IMG/VR virus record: IMGVR_UViG_3300028558_000791
Location: 372,001-436,000 of that record
Length of the DNA stretch: 64,000 nucleotides
DNA from: a virus
Reading direction: 5' to 3' (one strand)
The notes beneath the pieces are model-generated. The model had not been told where the DNA came from, ran no database searches, and saw only the letters and a list, made by a program, of their open reading frames with translations. Below, piece after piece: positions 9,619-19,653 of the stretch. Made by a program: the position numbers and the translations under genes. Numbering within the stretch: position 1 is the stretch's first letter; each line of letters starts with the position of its first letter.

Positions 9619-10327
9619 TTATATGAACCCCATTATAATAAATGTTAGCAAAATAACTTTGTGGGCGAGCAATGTTAGCTACCCTAATATCTTGGATAAG
9701 TGCCGGAGCACCTTGAACAGTTGCAGAACCCGGAATAGCTCCCGCATACCATTGTCCTCTATTACCTGCTGTACCATAGTCTATAGTTCCAGAGAAAGCC
9801 GAGCTAGCAACCACAGAGCCATTCATATAAGCTATAAGTGTAGCGCCATCCCAAGTACCTCCGATATGATACCATCGTCCTGGGGCTATAACATTATTTG
9901 AGCCTGAAGATACAGATTGTAATGTTCCATTAAGTGTAATGTAAAAATGCCATTGACCATCACTTGTATTATCCATTTGTATACCAAACGTTAAGAATGG
10001 TGATGACCATCCATTCAAAAAATATTGCTTATTGAATAACTCGGCAAAAAAGTTTGGACTTCTTCTAACAAATACCCATCCAGATAGAGTGAGTGTTGGA
10101 GTTACAATAACATCATTAGCTCCGCCGGCCCCATCATGATTAGGAGAAACAAAACTACCTGGTACATATAAAGCTCGTCCTACGATACCTTGTGTATTAG
10201 AAATTGGATTACCATAATCGGCCCAATTACCAACGCTGCCAAAAGTACCCGTATTAACATGTGTGCCAGGGCCATCGTCTAGGGCCCAAACAAAGACATC
10301 ATTTGAATCTGGTAAAGTTCTAGCCAT
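9611..10327 (-). CDS. LamG-like lectin-domain virion protein, short form
   Basis: 238 residues. It begins MARTLPDSNDVFVWALDDG, nearly identical to the start of 7168..8694. One LamG-like domain: TLSGWVFVRRS, RWYHIGGTWDG, LIAYMNGS, IQDIRVANIARPQSYFANIYYNG. It lacks the C-terminal CSTPTP domain of the other two. It is the first of three tandem lectin paralogues transcribed away from the divergent promoter region at 11723-11830. Confidence 0.75.
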   Translation of the reverse strand: MARTLPDSNDVFVWALDDGPGTHVNTGTFGSVGNWADYGNPISNTQGIVGRALYVPGSFVSPNHDGAGGANDVIVTPTLTLSGWVFVRRSPNFFAELFNKQYFLNGWSSPFLTFGIQMDNTSDGQWHFYITLNGTLQSVSSGSNNVIAPGRWYHIGGTWDGATLIAYMNGSVVASSAFSGTIDYGTAGNRGQWYAGAIPGSATVQGAPALIQDIRVANIARPQSYFANIYYNGVHING

Positions 10328-10339
10328 AATTAAACTCCG

Positions 10340-11722
10340 TCACTGATACACTATAGTTATTCGAGCGTTATTACATATTACTCTATCTGTAACTGCATTA
10401 CTTACTTTCCATAACTGAACCTCATACCTACTAGTTACATCGCTTCTAATATTTCCATTAGTAGTTCCAACTGTTAAAGGAATGGAATGCACTTCTGCGG
10501 CGACAGTATTAGTAAAATGGAATAATGTATTAGTTACAGCAACGTTATGAGTAGTATCGAATAATTGACAGTATCCATCAACTCCTGCTGCTGATACTTC
10601 GAGGTCGGCGAAAAATTGCATACTTCTGGTTCGGCCACTTCCGTCCGTCATCAAAGCTGGAAATTGTGTGACGTCGAAGAACCTACCGCCGATACCAGCG
10701 GGGGTGGGGAATCCATTCAATTCGGTTCCGGCTACAAAAGAAATGTCTGTAGGCATGGCCAGCGCCAGCAAAGTCGTAACGTTGACAGGCGGACTATAGG
10801 TAATGTAAATTCTTGCATTCCTACAAATGACCTGATCATTAGCTCCGCCATTTGTAATGAAGATTTGAACTTCATACATGGCAGTCATATCAGTTCTCAT
10901 TGTTCCGGCAAAGTTTCCTGAACTAATGGCTGCCGAAAGTTCTACAGACGTTAAGCTCTGTGTAGTAAGTACGCTATTAGTTATGATGACGTTATTTGTT
11001 ACATCCTTTAATTGTACTGTGGCGGTAGCAGCGGGATTGGTAACTTCCAAGTCCGCCCTAAAAGTCATAGTTCGTGATCTGCCGTCTAAAGTAGTTACCG
11101 GATACGAAGACATATCGACGGCACGCGCACCAACTCTCAATGGACTAGAGATATTAGAGTATCCGTCACCACTTAAGAAAACAACTTCAGTAGGTAAAAG
11201 AGTTACAGTCGGCAGAATATTAAGTGTAACTGTTTGCGTAACAGGCTTCCAAATGTATCCGTCCCAGGTCAGAACCTGATTGTTAGTTGGAACTTGTGTT
11301 GATACTGGAAGTCCTTGTAGACCAGTAACAAATGGTAGGGCGTATGTATTTCCTAAGTCCTGAGCAAGCTGAATGCTGTTGGTTGGTTGCCACACGATAC
11401 CATTCCATCCTAGAACTTGAGTTGGTAATGGTGCAGCACTAGAGATTGTTCTTCCTTGCATTCCAATGACTAGAGGATTTGATGGAGTTCCTCCCAAATC
11501 ACCAGCAATTGTAACGACCTGCTGAGTAATAAGGGTCTCGATATGGTCCATTCTAGCTCTAACGGTAGCAAAAGTTCCGCTAGGTTTGGCGCCCAATTCA
11601 TTTTCAATTGCAATAATAGCGTCTCTGAGTCGATTGACAGTTTCCCCACCAACTGGGGTCTGATTGTCAATGACACGAGGTAGAGAAGCATTATTGTCTA
11701 TCTGTGCTGGATAACTGGTCAT
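10340..11722 (-). CDS. Tail-fibre-type structural protein with conserved N-terminal attachment domain
   Basis: 460 residues. The first ~65 residues (MTSYPAQIDNNASLPRV, then LRDAIIAIENELG, KPSG and VRARMDHIE) match the N-terminus of the oppositely oriented gene at 11831..14815, so both probably attach to the same site on the virion. The middle has two copies of a short segment (VLGWNGIVWQP / VLTWDGYIWKP). The C-terminal half has two ~115-residue repeats, each with RSMxFxADLEV, a D-T/V-x-N-V segment and VICxNARIxIxY. It is the first gene of the minus-strand block; divergent promoters are expected in the next 108 bp. Confidence 0.75.
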   Translation of the reverse strand: MTSYPAQIDNNASLPRVIDNQTPVGGETVNRLRDAIIAIENELGAKPSGTFATVRARMDHIETLITQQVVTIAGDLGGTPSNPLVIGMQGRTISSAAPLPTQVLGWNGIVWQPTNSIQLAQDLGNTYALPFVTGLQGLPVSTQVPTNNQVLTWDGYIWKPVTQTVTLNILPTVTLLPTEVVFLSGDGYSNISSPLRVGARAVDMSSYPVTTLDGRSRTMTFRADLEVTNPAATATVQLKDVTNNVIITNSVLTTQSLTSVELSAAISSGNFAGTMRTDMTAMYEVQIFITNGGANDQVICRNARIYITYSPPVNVTTLLALAMPTDISFVAGTELNGFPTPAGIGGRFFDVTQFPALMTDGSGRTRSMQFFADLEVSAAGVDGYCQLFDTTHNVAVTNTLFHFTNTVAAEVHSIPLTVGTTNGNIRSDVTSRYEVQLWKVSNAVTDRVICNNARITIVYQ

Positions 11723-11830
11723 TTAGTAAGCCCTTGGATCTCTTGACGTTATTTTTTAGTCACATGTATGCTAAAAATTTAGTATAACTATACGGCAAGA
11801 ACCATTCACAAAATAGGCTAAACGTTAAAC
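11723..11830. promoter_or_regulatory. Divergent intergenic region between two fibre gene blocks
   Basis: These 108 bp separate head-to-head structural genes, so promoters for both blocks probably lie here or are shared. It is AT-rich and holds TATAACTATA-type symmetry near 11777-11790. No hexamer pair with proper spacing stands out, so individual promoters are not assigned. Confidence 0.4.
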
Positions 11831-14815
11831 ATGAGCAATTACCCTTACAGTTTAGATAACAACATCACATTACCTGGCGTTTCTGGAAGTACGCAGGAAG
11901 ATGTCGCTATTACAGCTTTGCGTAGCGCCGTTTTTGCCATTGAAACCGAGCTGGGCGTCACACCAAGTGGGATCTATCCAGACGTAAGAACTAGATTAGA
12001 TATTTTAGAAGCTAGAATCCAAAATGGTATTTCTCCAAATATTCCAAACGATGGATACGTAAAGAGTCCACTATATGTTTGGAACGTTCCGGCTAGTACA
12101 ATCCTAAGCATTAGCGATGGTTACGGCGCTCCGACTGAAAATAGATTAGATGGCTCTATCTACATGAGAGGTGGAGATGGTTACGCCAATAATCAACTTT
12201 ATGTCCGACTCAATGGGCACTGGTTCCCTGTTCAAACCGAACATTTCCAAGCGGCTAACGATTTAGCACCTTTGCTTTCAGTCTCTGGTAATAGTGACGG
12301 ACATTTATCTCAGACAGTTATTGGATTATACAACCATCCATTCAATCCAACTATGAATTCTGTGGGGGCTACTCAAGATGGTTACCATGTTACCTGGAAC
12401 AATAGCTTAGCAGAATGGGAAGCTCAAACTGGATTTATCCCAACTCACGACTTAGCGGCCTTCTCTGGACCTTATGGTAGAACGGGTCAAATAGTTACTG
12501 GTATTCAAGGTAGCCACGTGTCTCCAGTAGCACCACAAGATGGATACATGCTTGTTTGGAGTGCCGCCGATTCTGCTTGGGAGCCAAGGGTTAGGCCGTT
12601 TGTTTTCACTAACTCAGTTGTAGCAGGAGATGGTTACGTTGTAAGGACTAACATCTCTTCCAATAGAGGTTCCACACAATCTCCAAACATTTCCGCTGCC
12701 AGCAAAGTTGGTATGAATAATTTTGGAAGTCGTTCTTCAGGGGCTACTACCGGAGTCACTAATAGCTACGCTTCTATTTTGGGTGGCGATAGATTGTCAG
12801 TAAGCGGTTTGTACGGTGTTGGTGTAGGTGGAGATAGTAATATTGTCGCTGGACAGTATGCAGCCATTTTAGACGGTCTATCCAATACTGCATCAGGACA
12901 ATATAGCATTGTCCTAAATGGAACCCTTAACCTAGCCAGCAATACACAGTCTACTGTAATTAATGGTACATCTAACACTGCTTCAGGAGTAAACTCCACA
13001 GTTGAAAATGGTACTAATAATACTGCTGCTGCCAATTTCTCTACAATTCTAAATGGAGCAACTAACAGCATCTCCTCTGGATCCTTACACTCTGCAATAG
13101 GTTTTGGTTCAGGTCATCAGATTATCGGTGGTGGCTCTTCAATTTACTCTGTTTTGTTAGGCGGTGTTTCAAACACTATCTCCAGTGCACAAAATGTGTT
13201 GGTAGGTACACCAACTAGCTCAACTACAGCGGGTCATTACTCAGTTCTATTATCTGGTACTAATAATACCATCACTACATTATCTGACTTTGCAGTAATT
13301 TTATCAGGAGCCACAAACACAATCAACAACTCTTCTGAGTTTGGATTTATTGGTACCGGTCAGAACAATGCAGTTACTGGACACTTTGCAACCATTTTAA
13401 GCTCTGATCATTCAACAGCTAATGGACAGAGTGCCATGGTATTGAATGGATTTACCAACTCTGCAACTGGACAGTACTCTACTATCCTCAATGGCCAGAA
13501 TAACACTGTCAATAATAGTGGCTGGGGTCTAATTCTAGACGGTTATAGTAATTCTGTAACTGGCACTGGCTCGTTCATTGCTGACGGTTACAACAATAGT
13601 ATTTCTGGGTTCTTCTCTTCTATTATTAATGGTAATCTAAACACCATTGCCGGTAGAAACAGTACAATCCTAAACGGTTCCAATAATAGCGTGGACGTTA
13701 ATAGCCCTGAAAGTACCATTTTAGTTGGTAATAACAACGTTTATACAAACTCTAATAGCGGACTTGTAGTTGGTAACGGAAACATATTAACCAACGCTTC
13801 TCAACAATTCATACTTGGAATAAACAATAATACGCAATCAGCTCAGTCTTTCATCAATGGAGGATTTAATACATTAGCAAGCGGAGCTTCTTTTAATAGA
13901 ATTTTTGGCTCGAATAATAGTTTAGGATCTGGTGCTGCCACCAACTTTATCCATGGAAGTGGTAACAATCTTGGCCCAACTTTAACTACTGCTAATGCAA
14001 CAGTTCTTGGTTCTAGTAACATCATTGATGGTGTATCAAGTGGTTATATTAATGGATCACAAAATATCACTACATCTAGTTTAACTAATATTCATGGTCA
14101 ATTTGGTAGGGCTAGAATGTTTGGTCAAGAGGTAAGGGCCAACTCTAGATTTACTGCCACCACAATTGCTGTCGGATCTAATGGAATCTCTCTACCAACA
14201 GGAACCATTAACGTAGCTTCTACTACGGGATTCCCAACTAGTGGAACTATTGCCATCGTAACTAACGCTGGATTACAGACTGTTGCTTATACCAGCACTA
14301 ATGCTACACAGTTCTTAACTTGCACTGGTGGTACGGGCACTCTTGTTACAGGTGCAGCGGTTGGTAAGATTGGTGAAGCTCAATGGTCACGTCTTATCCT
14401 AACAGGATCTTCAACTGGTGGTTCAGCTATTCCGCTACAACTACAAGATACGGTAGCAACTAATCCAACATTTGTAGACGGATATTCCTACGATATGAGC
14501 ATCAAGCTACTCATCGTTAATACTTCTCCAATCTCACCTAATCCAGTTGTTCCAGCCAGACACTATATTGATGTTCTAGCTCATCAAGAGAGCGGCGTCT
14601 TAATTATCGACAACATCAACTTTACAGTATCTACGCCTAACACATCTGATAGCTCAACTAGAACTCCTTGGACAGTAACTGTTACGGCAGTTGGTAATCA
14701 ATTGGTATTGCAGGTAGACGTTGAAGCAATTACTTCTTACGTACAACCAAGCAACGGACCTTCTAACAGAAGAGCAATCGCCACAATCGATATGCGAGAA
14801 ATTTCGAGAATATAA
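11831..14815 (+). CDS. Large fibre protein with YadA-head-like repeat roll
   Basis: 994 residues. N-terminal domain (MSNYPYSLDNNITLPGV, then LRSAVFAIETELG, TPSG, VRTRLDILE) matches 10340..11722. Residues ~65-260 contain repeated DGY segments. Residues ~300-740 are a long series of ~14-residue turns such as NTASGQYS-x-VLNG and NTITT-x-S-x-FAVILSG. This is the pattern of trimeric-autotransporter head (left-handed beta-roll) repeats. A single TINVASTTGFPTSG / TCTGGTGTL module follows, then a C-terminal ~130-residue domain ending RAIATIDMREISRI. The stop overlaps the next start (TAATG). The repeat type implies a trimeric fibre; the receptor is unknown. Confidence 0.78.
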   Translation: MSNYPYSLDNNITLPGVSGSTQEDVAITALRSAVFAIETELGVTPSGIYPDVRTRLDILEARIQNGISPNIPNDGYVKSPLYVWNVPASTILSISDGYGAPTENRLDGSIYMRGGDGYANNQLYVRLNGHWFPVQTEHFQAANDLAPLLSVSGNSDGHLSQTVIGLYNHPFNPTMNSVGATQDGYHVTWNNSLAEWEAQTGFIPTHDLAAFSGPYGRTGQIVTGIQGSHVSPVAPQDGYMLVWSAADSAWEPRVRPFVFTNSVVAGDGYVVRTNISSNRGSTQSPNISAASKVGMNNFGSRSSGATTGVTNSYASILGGDRLSVSGLYGVGVGGDSNIVAGQYAAILDGLSNTASGQYSIVLNGTLNLASNTQSTVINGTSNTASGVNSTVENGTNNTAAANFSTILNGATNSISSGSLHSAIGFGSGHQIIGGGSSIYSVLLGGVSNTISSAQNVLVGTPTSSTTAGHYSVLLSGTNNTITTLSDFAVILSGATNTINNSSEFGFIGTGQNNAVTGHFATILSSDHSTANGQSAMVLNGFTNSATGQYSTILNGQNNTVNNSGWGLILDGYSNSVTGTGSFIADGYNNSISGFFSSIINGNLNTIAGRNSTILNGSNNSVDVNSPESTILVGNNNVYTNSNSGLVVGNGNILTNASQQFILGINNNTQSAQSFINGGFNTLASGASFNRIFGSNNSLGSGAATNFIHGSGNNLGPTLTTANATVLGSSNIIDGVSSGYINGSQNITTSSLTNIHGQFGRARMFGQEVRANSRFTATTIAVGSNGISLPTGTINVASTTGFPTSGTIAIVTNAGLQTVAYTSTNATQFLTCTGGTGTLVTGAAVGKIGEAQWSRLILTGSSTGGSAIPLQLQDTVATNPTFVDGYSYDMSIKLLIVNTSPISPNPVVPARHYIDVLAHQESGVLIIDNINFTVSTPNTSDSSTRTPWTVTVTAVGNQLVLQVDVEAITSYVQPSNGPSNRRAIATIDMREISRI
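12730..14050 (+). repeat. YadA-head-like ~14-residue coding repeats
   Basis: Within 11831..14815 about thirty degenerate units of roughly 42 nt encode N-T-A-S-G-x-x-S-x-I-L-N-G-type turns. Unit boundaries drift but Asn-rich turns recur at regular spacing. This pattern is known from trimeric autotransporter head domains. Confidence 0.65.
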
Positions 14816-15243
14816 TGGCAACAACAGTTAAAACAACTAGAACATTAGCGCTGCCCGATATGTCGGACAGATATACAGCGAACAATCCTCCTGACGGGTA
14901 TATTCTTACCTTCAGCCAGACTGACGGCTACTATCTTGCTAAACCATTATCTAGAATTCTAGCTATCAGTACTCCAACTACTCCTTATACTCCAATTGGT
15001 GAAGACGTAGTTTTAGTTCCATCTCATGCTGGAACTTTTACAATTAACTTACCATTAGGACAAACTCCAGGTAAAGTCTTCTTTGTTAAGGATTTTGGAG
15101 GAGTAGCAGCGGCCAACAACATTGTGGTTTCTGGAAATGGTAATAATATTGATGGTGCCCCTAACCAAACGATTAATACTAATTTCGGTGGTTTGGAAAT
15201 CATTTGGAGCGGCGCTTCTTGGGCTATCTTAGCGAGAGTCTGA
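14815..15243 (+). CDS. Small fibre-tip protein with the conserved C-terminal domain
   Basis: 142 residues, coupled to the upstream gene by TAATG. N-terminal third is MATTVKTTRTLALPDMSDRY followed by DGYILTFS. The C-terminal ~85 residues (IGEDVVLVPSHAGTFTINLP, KVFFVKDFGG, NNIVVSGNGNNIDG, GGLEIIWSGASWAIL) match the C-terminal domains of 15313..19653 and 19653..20777. That domain (D...ItLP...IKD..G.a..nNI.i.gnGnnIDG...W) is frequent at the ends of phage tail-fibre proteins. It may be an accessory fibre subunit or a detached C-terminal domain. Confidence 0.7.
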   Translation: MATTVKTTRTLALPDMSDRYTANNPPDGYILTFSQTDGYYLAKPLSRILAISTPTTPYTPIGEDVVLVPSHAGTFTINLPLGQTPGKVFFVKDFGGVAAANNIVVSGNGNNIDGAPNQTINTNFGGLEIIWSGASWAILARV

Positions 15244-15312
15244 TATCTTTTAGAATTCTACGCATTTAGAATACCGATAATCTAATAAAGAGACATTCTC
15301 TTAGGAGATTCA

Positions 15313-18300
15313 ATGGCAATACAGTACTATATGCGAGCATTTAATACGACCCTAGTCAGGTATGTTGACTGGGTTGTAAATGATACGCCCGACAGTACAG
15401 GAGTTTTTTCTGGTTTCCCAACCAATCAACTCATCAACATTACTGTAAACAGAATTGTACAGTCTAAAGTATCGAACTTTCTGAAGCCAAATCAGTCTTT
15501 AGGCGGCACAGATGGTGAGTTTTTCCATGTTAATAGTTATGACTGGAGAAATGCTGTCACACCTATTTCACCTCCAACCACTCTAACTGGATTTGCCGTT
15601 GAAAGAGGAGTTTCTGCTGTATCATCTATTACCAGTGCCTCTAATACTTCTCCAATCAACGTTATCTCTGCTACTAACCATGGTTTAGTAACTGGCCAAA
15701 TTGTAACTATTAATGGTGTCACTGGTAACGTAGCCGCCAATGGATCCTGGCCAATCAATGTAACTGGTCTAACCACATTCACCTTACTTGGTTCTTCTGG
15801 TAGTGGAACGTATGTTTCTGGTGGAAACATTTTCTTACCAAACGATTTTTCTACACTCACTTGGGATGAAACCAATGCAGTGTGGAGATTTATGCTTAAC
15901 ACGAATGGCGATGGTACCACAATTGGTAATAGCCAGTCTGTAAAGGTAAACAATTTCTTTATCGATGGTTACCTAGCTCTAGGAAGCCCTCCACTCCCAA
16001 CTCATGGCATTATCAGATTGCCAAATAACCAGTTTATCTTTGGAGAAAATGCTCAAGGAACTGGTGACATTCAACTTATTGGATCTGATGCTCTCAATAG
16101 AATTAGACTTGGTTCTTTAACTACGGACATTGTTTATACGCCAGGAATCATTGATGTAGATGGATACATTCAACATGATGGTAATGGCTCTAATGTTGCT
16201 TCTACTGGATTTATTCGCGAACAAAACAACACAGCCATCGTTGGTTTCAAAAATGTAAACACAACTTTTGCCGATGTTACCGCCTTATCTTCTAACTCTT
16301 TTAACCAAGTAGTTATTGGAGATAGCGTTAATACTGGTACAGTTCATAATACATCAACTTCTACATTTAGTATTACGGCTGTTACGGCAACTAACCCAGT
16401 TCAAATAACTGTATCTGCTCCAACTACGTTTGTTACCGGACAGAACGTTAGCATTGCTGGTATTACTGGAACTATTGGAACCGATGCTACTAATGGTCTG
16501 AATGGTAAATCATTCGGAATCTCAGTTATTGATACGACTCACTTTACGTTAACCGGGTCTTTAGGTTCAGGATTGGTTTATACTAGTGGTGGTACAGTTA
16601 CAACTAATAATGTCCACGCTTTTCAAGAGGGCGGAGTTACACAAGTTGAAATTGGTACATCTGTCATTAGATTTCCAGCCGGTGTAAGTGCGCCTTTCCT
16701 AACACAAACTACAGCAACTGGTAGCAATAGCGGACAGAACTTAACTATTCAGTCTCAGAACTCTGGATTGGGAGGAACCAACGGTGGTAACCTAACCCTT
16801 ACCACTGGTACTGGTGCAACTAACGGTATATTGAATCTCGTAATTGGTGGTACTACTAGAGTAACGTTGAATGATACAACTGAAACGCACACTCATCCAA
16901 CTATCACGTTTGCTAATACAGTAGTCAGTCCAACTATTACGCAGAACACTACTTCTAGTGCGCCAACTAACCTTACTGTTTCTGCCCAACCAACTTCACA
17001 AGCAGCCACACTTGGAGGTTCCCTTAACCTAAGTTCTGGTACAGGAACTTCAGCGGCTGGTAACGTCAACGTTCAAACGGGTGGCACGAACCAAATTATC
17101 GTTTCTCCAAACTTCATTACTCCAGGAACTACTTCCTCAACGGGTGGTAGCGTAGTTATTAGAGGCAGCTTAGAAGTCGTTGGTACAACTACAACCGTAG
17201 ATAGCACCGTAGTTGATATCATTGGTAGAATCATCCATGCTAACTGGGCAGATCCAACTGGCTCCCCTAACGTAGCAGTTCCATCTCAGGTCGTTGGATA
17301 CAGCGTACACCGTGGAAACGCATCTGGTGTTCCTCGTGATGGTGGCGCTCTAATTTGGACTGAAGGCTCTCTAAACTCAGGTGCCGACGGATTCTGGAGA
17401 CATGTCACTTATCCTGGTGATGGTATCGGTACCGACAACTTCACTATTGCTAACTCTCTAAATGCTGTTGGCTCAATGGCTAGCAACTTCTCTTCTAGCA
17501 CGGATCCAAACCCAATCTCTGGATACTTGGCAGCCAGTGGTAGTTTAAGGACTGCTAACAACGTCTCAACTGTTGTTTCCAGAAACTTAACTCTAACTAC
17601 AACCGTTTCGGCAACATCTAACTTACAGACACTCCCACAAGGAACTATCAACGTAGCATCCACCGCCGGATTCACAGCGGCTGGAACCTTACTCATTCTA
17701 TCTAGCACTGGTGTACAGACTGTCACCTATACAGGTACAACTGGCACGACCTTCACTGGCGCCGTTGGTGGTACTGGTACAATAATTACAGGAAGCATTG
17801 TTGGTCAGACTAATCAATCAACTACGATTGCAGCCGGCTCTAACAACATAGCACTTCCAACAGGTACTATCAACGTTGCTTCTACAGTTGGATTCCCGGC
17901 TTCCGGAACTCTACGCCTTGTCAGTCGTACTAGCGCATCAGCCACGGCACCTCCAAGCATTCAAGTAATTACATATACTGGAACTGGTGCAACTACCTTT
18001 ACCGGTTGTACAGGTGGCACAGGAACTATGTTTACTGGAGATGCCGTTACAAGCCCTCCAAGCCCAGGAACTCAAGACTTAGTTCTATTGGGAACTGACT
18101 TTGGTAACCGTATCCTACATGGTGCTCCAGCCAACAACACTGGCCACATCTTCAATACAACTACTGGTAGCATCTATGACTTCCAGATCAACAGCGTATC
18201 TCAGGTTCAGCTAAGAGGTGATGCAGATACTGATACGTTTACTAAAACTATCACTATTGCTCCAACTGTTTCTACTCCTAAGTTGTATCAAGTAGTTCGT

Positions 18301-19653
18301 CCAGACACCGGAGCTAACAATGGATTCAATCTTGGAGTATTTGCTCAGGCTGGTCAGCAGCAAACTGGTGGCAACAATAATAACAATGGCGGAAACGTCG
18401 TCATCGGTTCTGGTGCTGCTGGTACTGGTGGTGGTGGTACAGCAGGTATCAACGGAAGCGTTGATCTCCAAACTGGAGCAACGCTCAAAGTAAGAATCTT
18501 CCCAACTACAGCAGTATCTGCTACTGATAATAACAGCATTATCTACTTTGAGAATTTGTTCAGAGTTGATACTGCACAGACTGCACCACTCTTTAGACAA
18601 GACAGCAATGTTACTAACGGAGCAACAGCCCAGAACTATACTGTCCAGGCACAGAATGCAACTGGTACAACCAGCACAGGTGGAGATATCATCAACACCT
18701 CTGGTACTGGTACAACAACTGCCGGTAACAACAGACTACAAACAGGTGGCGTAGATAAGATTATCGTTCATCCATCCTTTACTGAGTTTAGAGATACAGC
18801 AGAAGCTTATCGTATTACTCCAGTATCTGCCGGTACAACTACTTTGCAAGCAGCTAGCACAGTTACAGCGCTTGTTTACAAGCAAGCTGACTTAACTACT
18901 AACGCTGGAACTGGTGCAACTACAACTCTACAAGCACAAAATGAGACTGGCACAACGTCTACAGGTGGTTTGCTAGTTCTTACTTCAGGAACTGGAACGA
19001 CCACTGCTGGTAACGTCACTCTACAAACTGGTGCGGTTGATAGGGTAATTGTTCACCCAACCTTTACTGAATTTAGAGATACCTCTGAAGCTTATCGTAT
19101 CACTCCGCTATCCGCTGGAGCCACGACCCTTCAGGCTATTTCTACCGCCACTTCTGTTACATACAAACAAGGCGATTTGGCCACTGCTTCCGGTACTGGC
19201 GCAACTACAACCGTTCAAGCACAGAACGAAACTGGTACCACTTCAACTGGCGGTGCGTTAAACCTAACTTCTGGTACGGGTACAACTACTAATGGAGCTT
19301 TGAACCTACAAGCTGGTGGCGTAACGACAGCGTCTGTGGTAACTAACAAGTTTGTATTTAATAAGGGTAGTCGCAGAAATGTTACGCAAGTAACAAATAC
19401 ATATGCAGTACTTACTACTGATGACTTTATCGCAGTAACTACTTTATCTGCTCCATTTACCATCACTCTTCCAACGGGAGCGGCAACTGGTGATAGCTAT
19501 ACTATCAAAGATGCAACTGGAAATGCCGTAACAAACACCCTTACAATTGATGGAAATGGTAACAACATTGATGGCTCTCCTACATTTATAATGACGCAAG
19601 CATATGCGGCAGCCACCTTTACTTTCCTTAATAGTCAATGGAGCGTAAGCTAA
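15313..19653 (+). CDS. Giant tail-fibre protein
   Basis: 1446 residues, with TAGGAG 7 nt before the ATG. Order: a distinct N-terminal ~85 residues (MAIQYYMRAFNTTLVRYVDW); an Ig-like GNVAANG module (~105-180); a second, diverged GNTAANG-type module (~345-430); GTNGGNLTLTTGTG-type segments; two TINVASTxGF / TFTGCTGGTG modules (~770-920); three ~94-residue repeats (~1093-1340); and the conserved C-terminal domain (ITLPTGAATGDSYTIKD, GNGNNIDG, WSVS). The gene lacks any enzymatic signature. It shares modules with genes on both strands, so recombination between them is likely. Confidence 0.78.
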   Translation: MAIQYYMRAFNTTLVRYVDWVVNDTPDSTGVFSGFPTNQLINITVNRIVQSKVSNFLKPNQSLGGTDGEFFHVNSYDWRNAVTPISPPTTLTGFAVERGVSAVSSITSASNTSPINVISATNHGLVTGQIVTINGVTGNVAANGSWPINVTGLTTFTLLGSSGSGTYVSGGNIFLPNDFSTLTWDETNAVWRFMLNTNGDGTTIGNSQSVKVNNFFIDGYLALGSPPLPTHGIIRLPNNQFIFGENAQGTGDIQLIGSDALNRIRLGSLTTDIVYTPGIIDVDGYIQHDGNGSNVASTGFIREQNNTAIVGFKNVNTTFADVTALSSNSFNQVVIGDSVNTGTVHNTSTSTFSITAVTATNPVQITVSAPTTFVTGQNVSIAGITGTIGTDATNGLNGKSFGISVIDTTHFTLTGSLGSGLVYTSGGTVTTNNVHAFQEGGVTQVEIGTSVIRFPAGVSAPFLTQTTATGSNSGQNLTIQSQNSGLGGTNGGNLTLTTGTGATNGILNLVIGGTTRVTLNDTTETHTHPTITFANTVVSPTITQNTTSSAPTNLTVSAQPTSQAATLGGSLNLSSGTGTSAAGNVNVQTGGTNQIIVSPNFITPGTTSSTGGSVVIRGSLEVVGTTTTVDSTVVDIIGRIIHANWADPTGSPNVAVPSQVVGYSVHRGNASGVPRDGGALIWTEGSLNSGADGFWRHVTYPGDGIGTDNFTIANSLNAVGSMASNFSSSTDPNPISGYLAASGSLRTANNVSTVVSRNLTLTTTVSATSNLQTLPQGTINVASTAGFTAAGTLLILSSTGVQTVTYTGTTGTTFTGAVGGTGTIITGSIVGQTNQSTTIAAGSNNIALPTGTINVASTVGFPASGTLRLVSRTSASATAPPSIQVITYTGTGATTFTGCTGGTGTMFTGDAVTSPPSPGTQDLVLLGTDFGNRILHGAPANNTGHIFNTTTGSIYDFQINSVSQVQLRGDADTDTFTKTITIAPTVSTPKLYQVVRPDTGANNGFNLGVFAQAGQQQTGGNNNNNGGNVVIGSGAAGTGGGGTAGINGSVDLQTGATLKVRIFPTTAVSATDNNSIIYFENLFRVDTAQTAPLFRQDSNVTNGATAQNYTVQAQNATGTTSTGGDIINTSGTGTTTAGNNRLQTGGVDKIIVHPSFTEFRDTAEAYRITPVSAGTTTLQAASTVTALVYKQADLTTNAGTGATTTLQAQNETGTTSTGGLLVLTSGTGTTTAGNVTLQTGAVDRVIVHPTFTEFRDTSEAYRITPLSAGATTLQAISTATSVTYKQGDLATASGTGATTTVQAQNETGTTSTGGALNLTSGTGTTTNGALNLQAGGVTTASVVTNKFVFNKGSRRNVTQVTNTYAVLTTDDFIAVTTLSAPFTITLPTGAATGDSYTIKDATGNAVTNTLTIDGNGNNIDGSPTFIMTQAYAAATFTFLNSQWSVS
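18595..19330 (+). repeat. Three tandem ~94-residue coding repeats
   Basis: Units begin near 18595, 18878 and 19161, a period of about 283 nt. Each carries VQAQNxTGTTSTGG, SGTGTTTAGN, LQTG and FTEFRDTxEAYRITPxSAG or a remnant. The third unit lacks the FTEFRD part and runs into the C-terminal domain. A fourth related unit opens the next gene (19653..20777: RAQNATGTTSTGGNLTLESG). Confidence 0.75.
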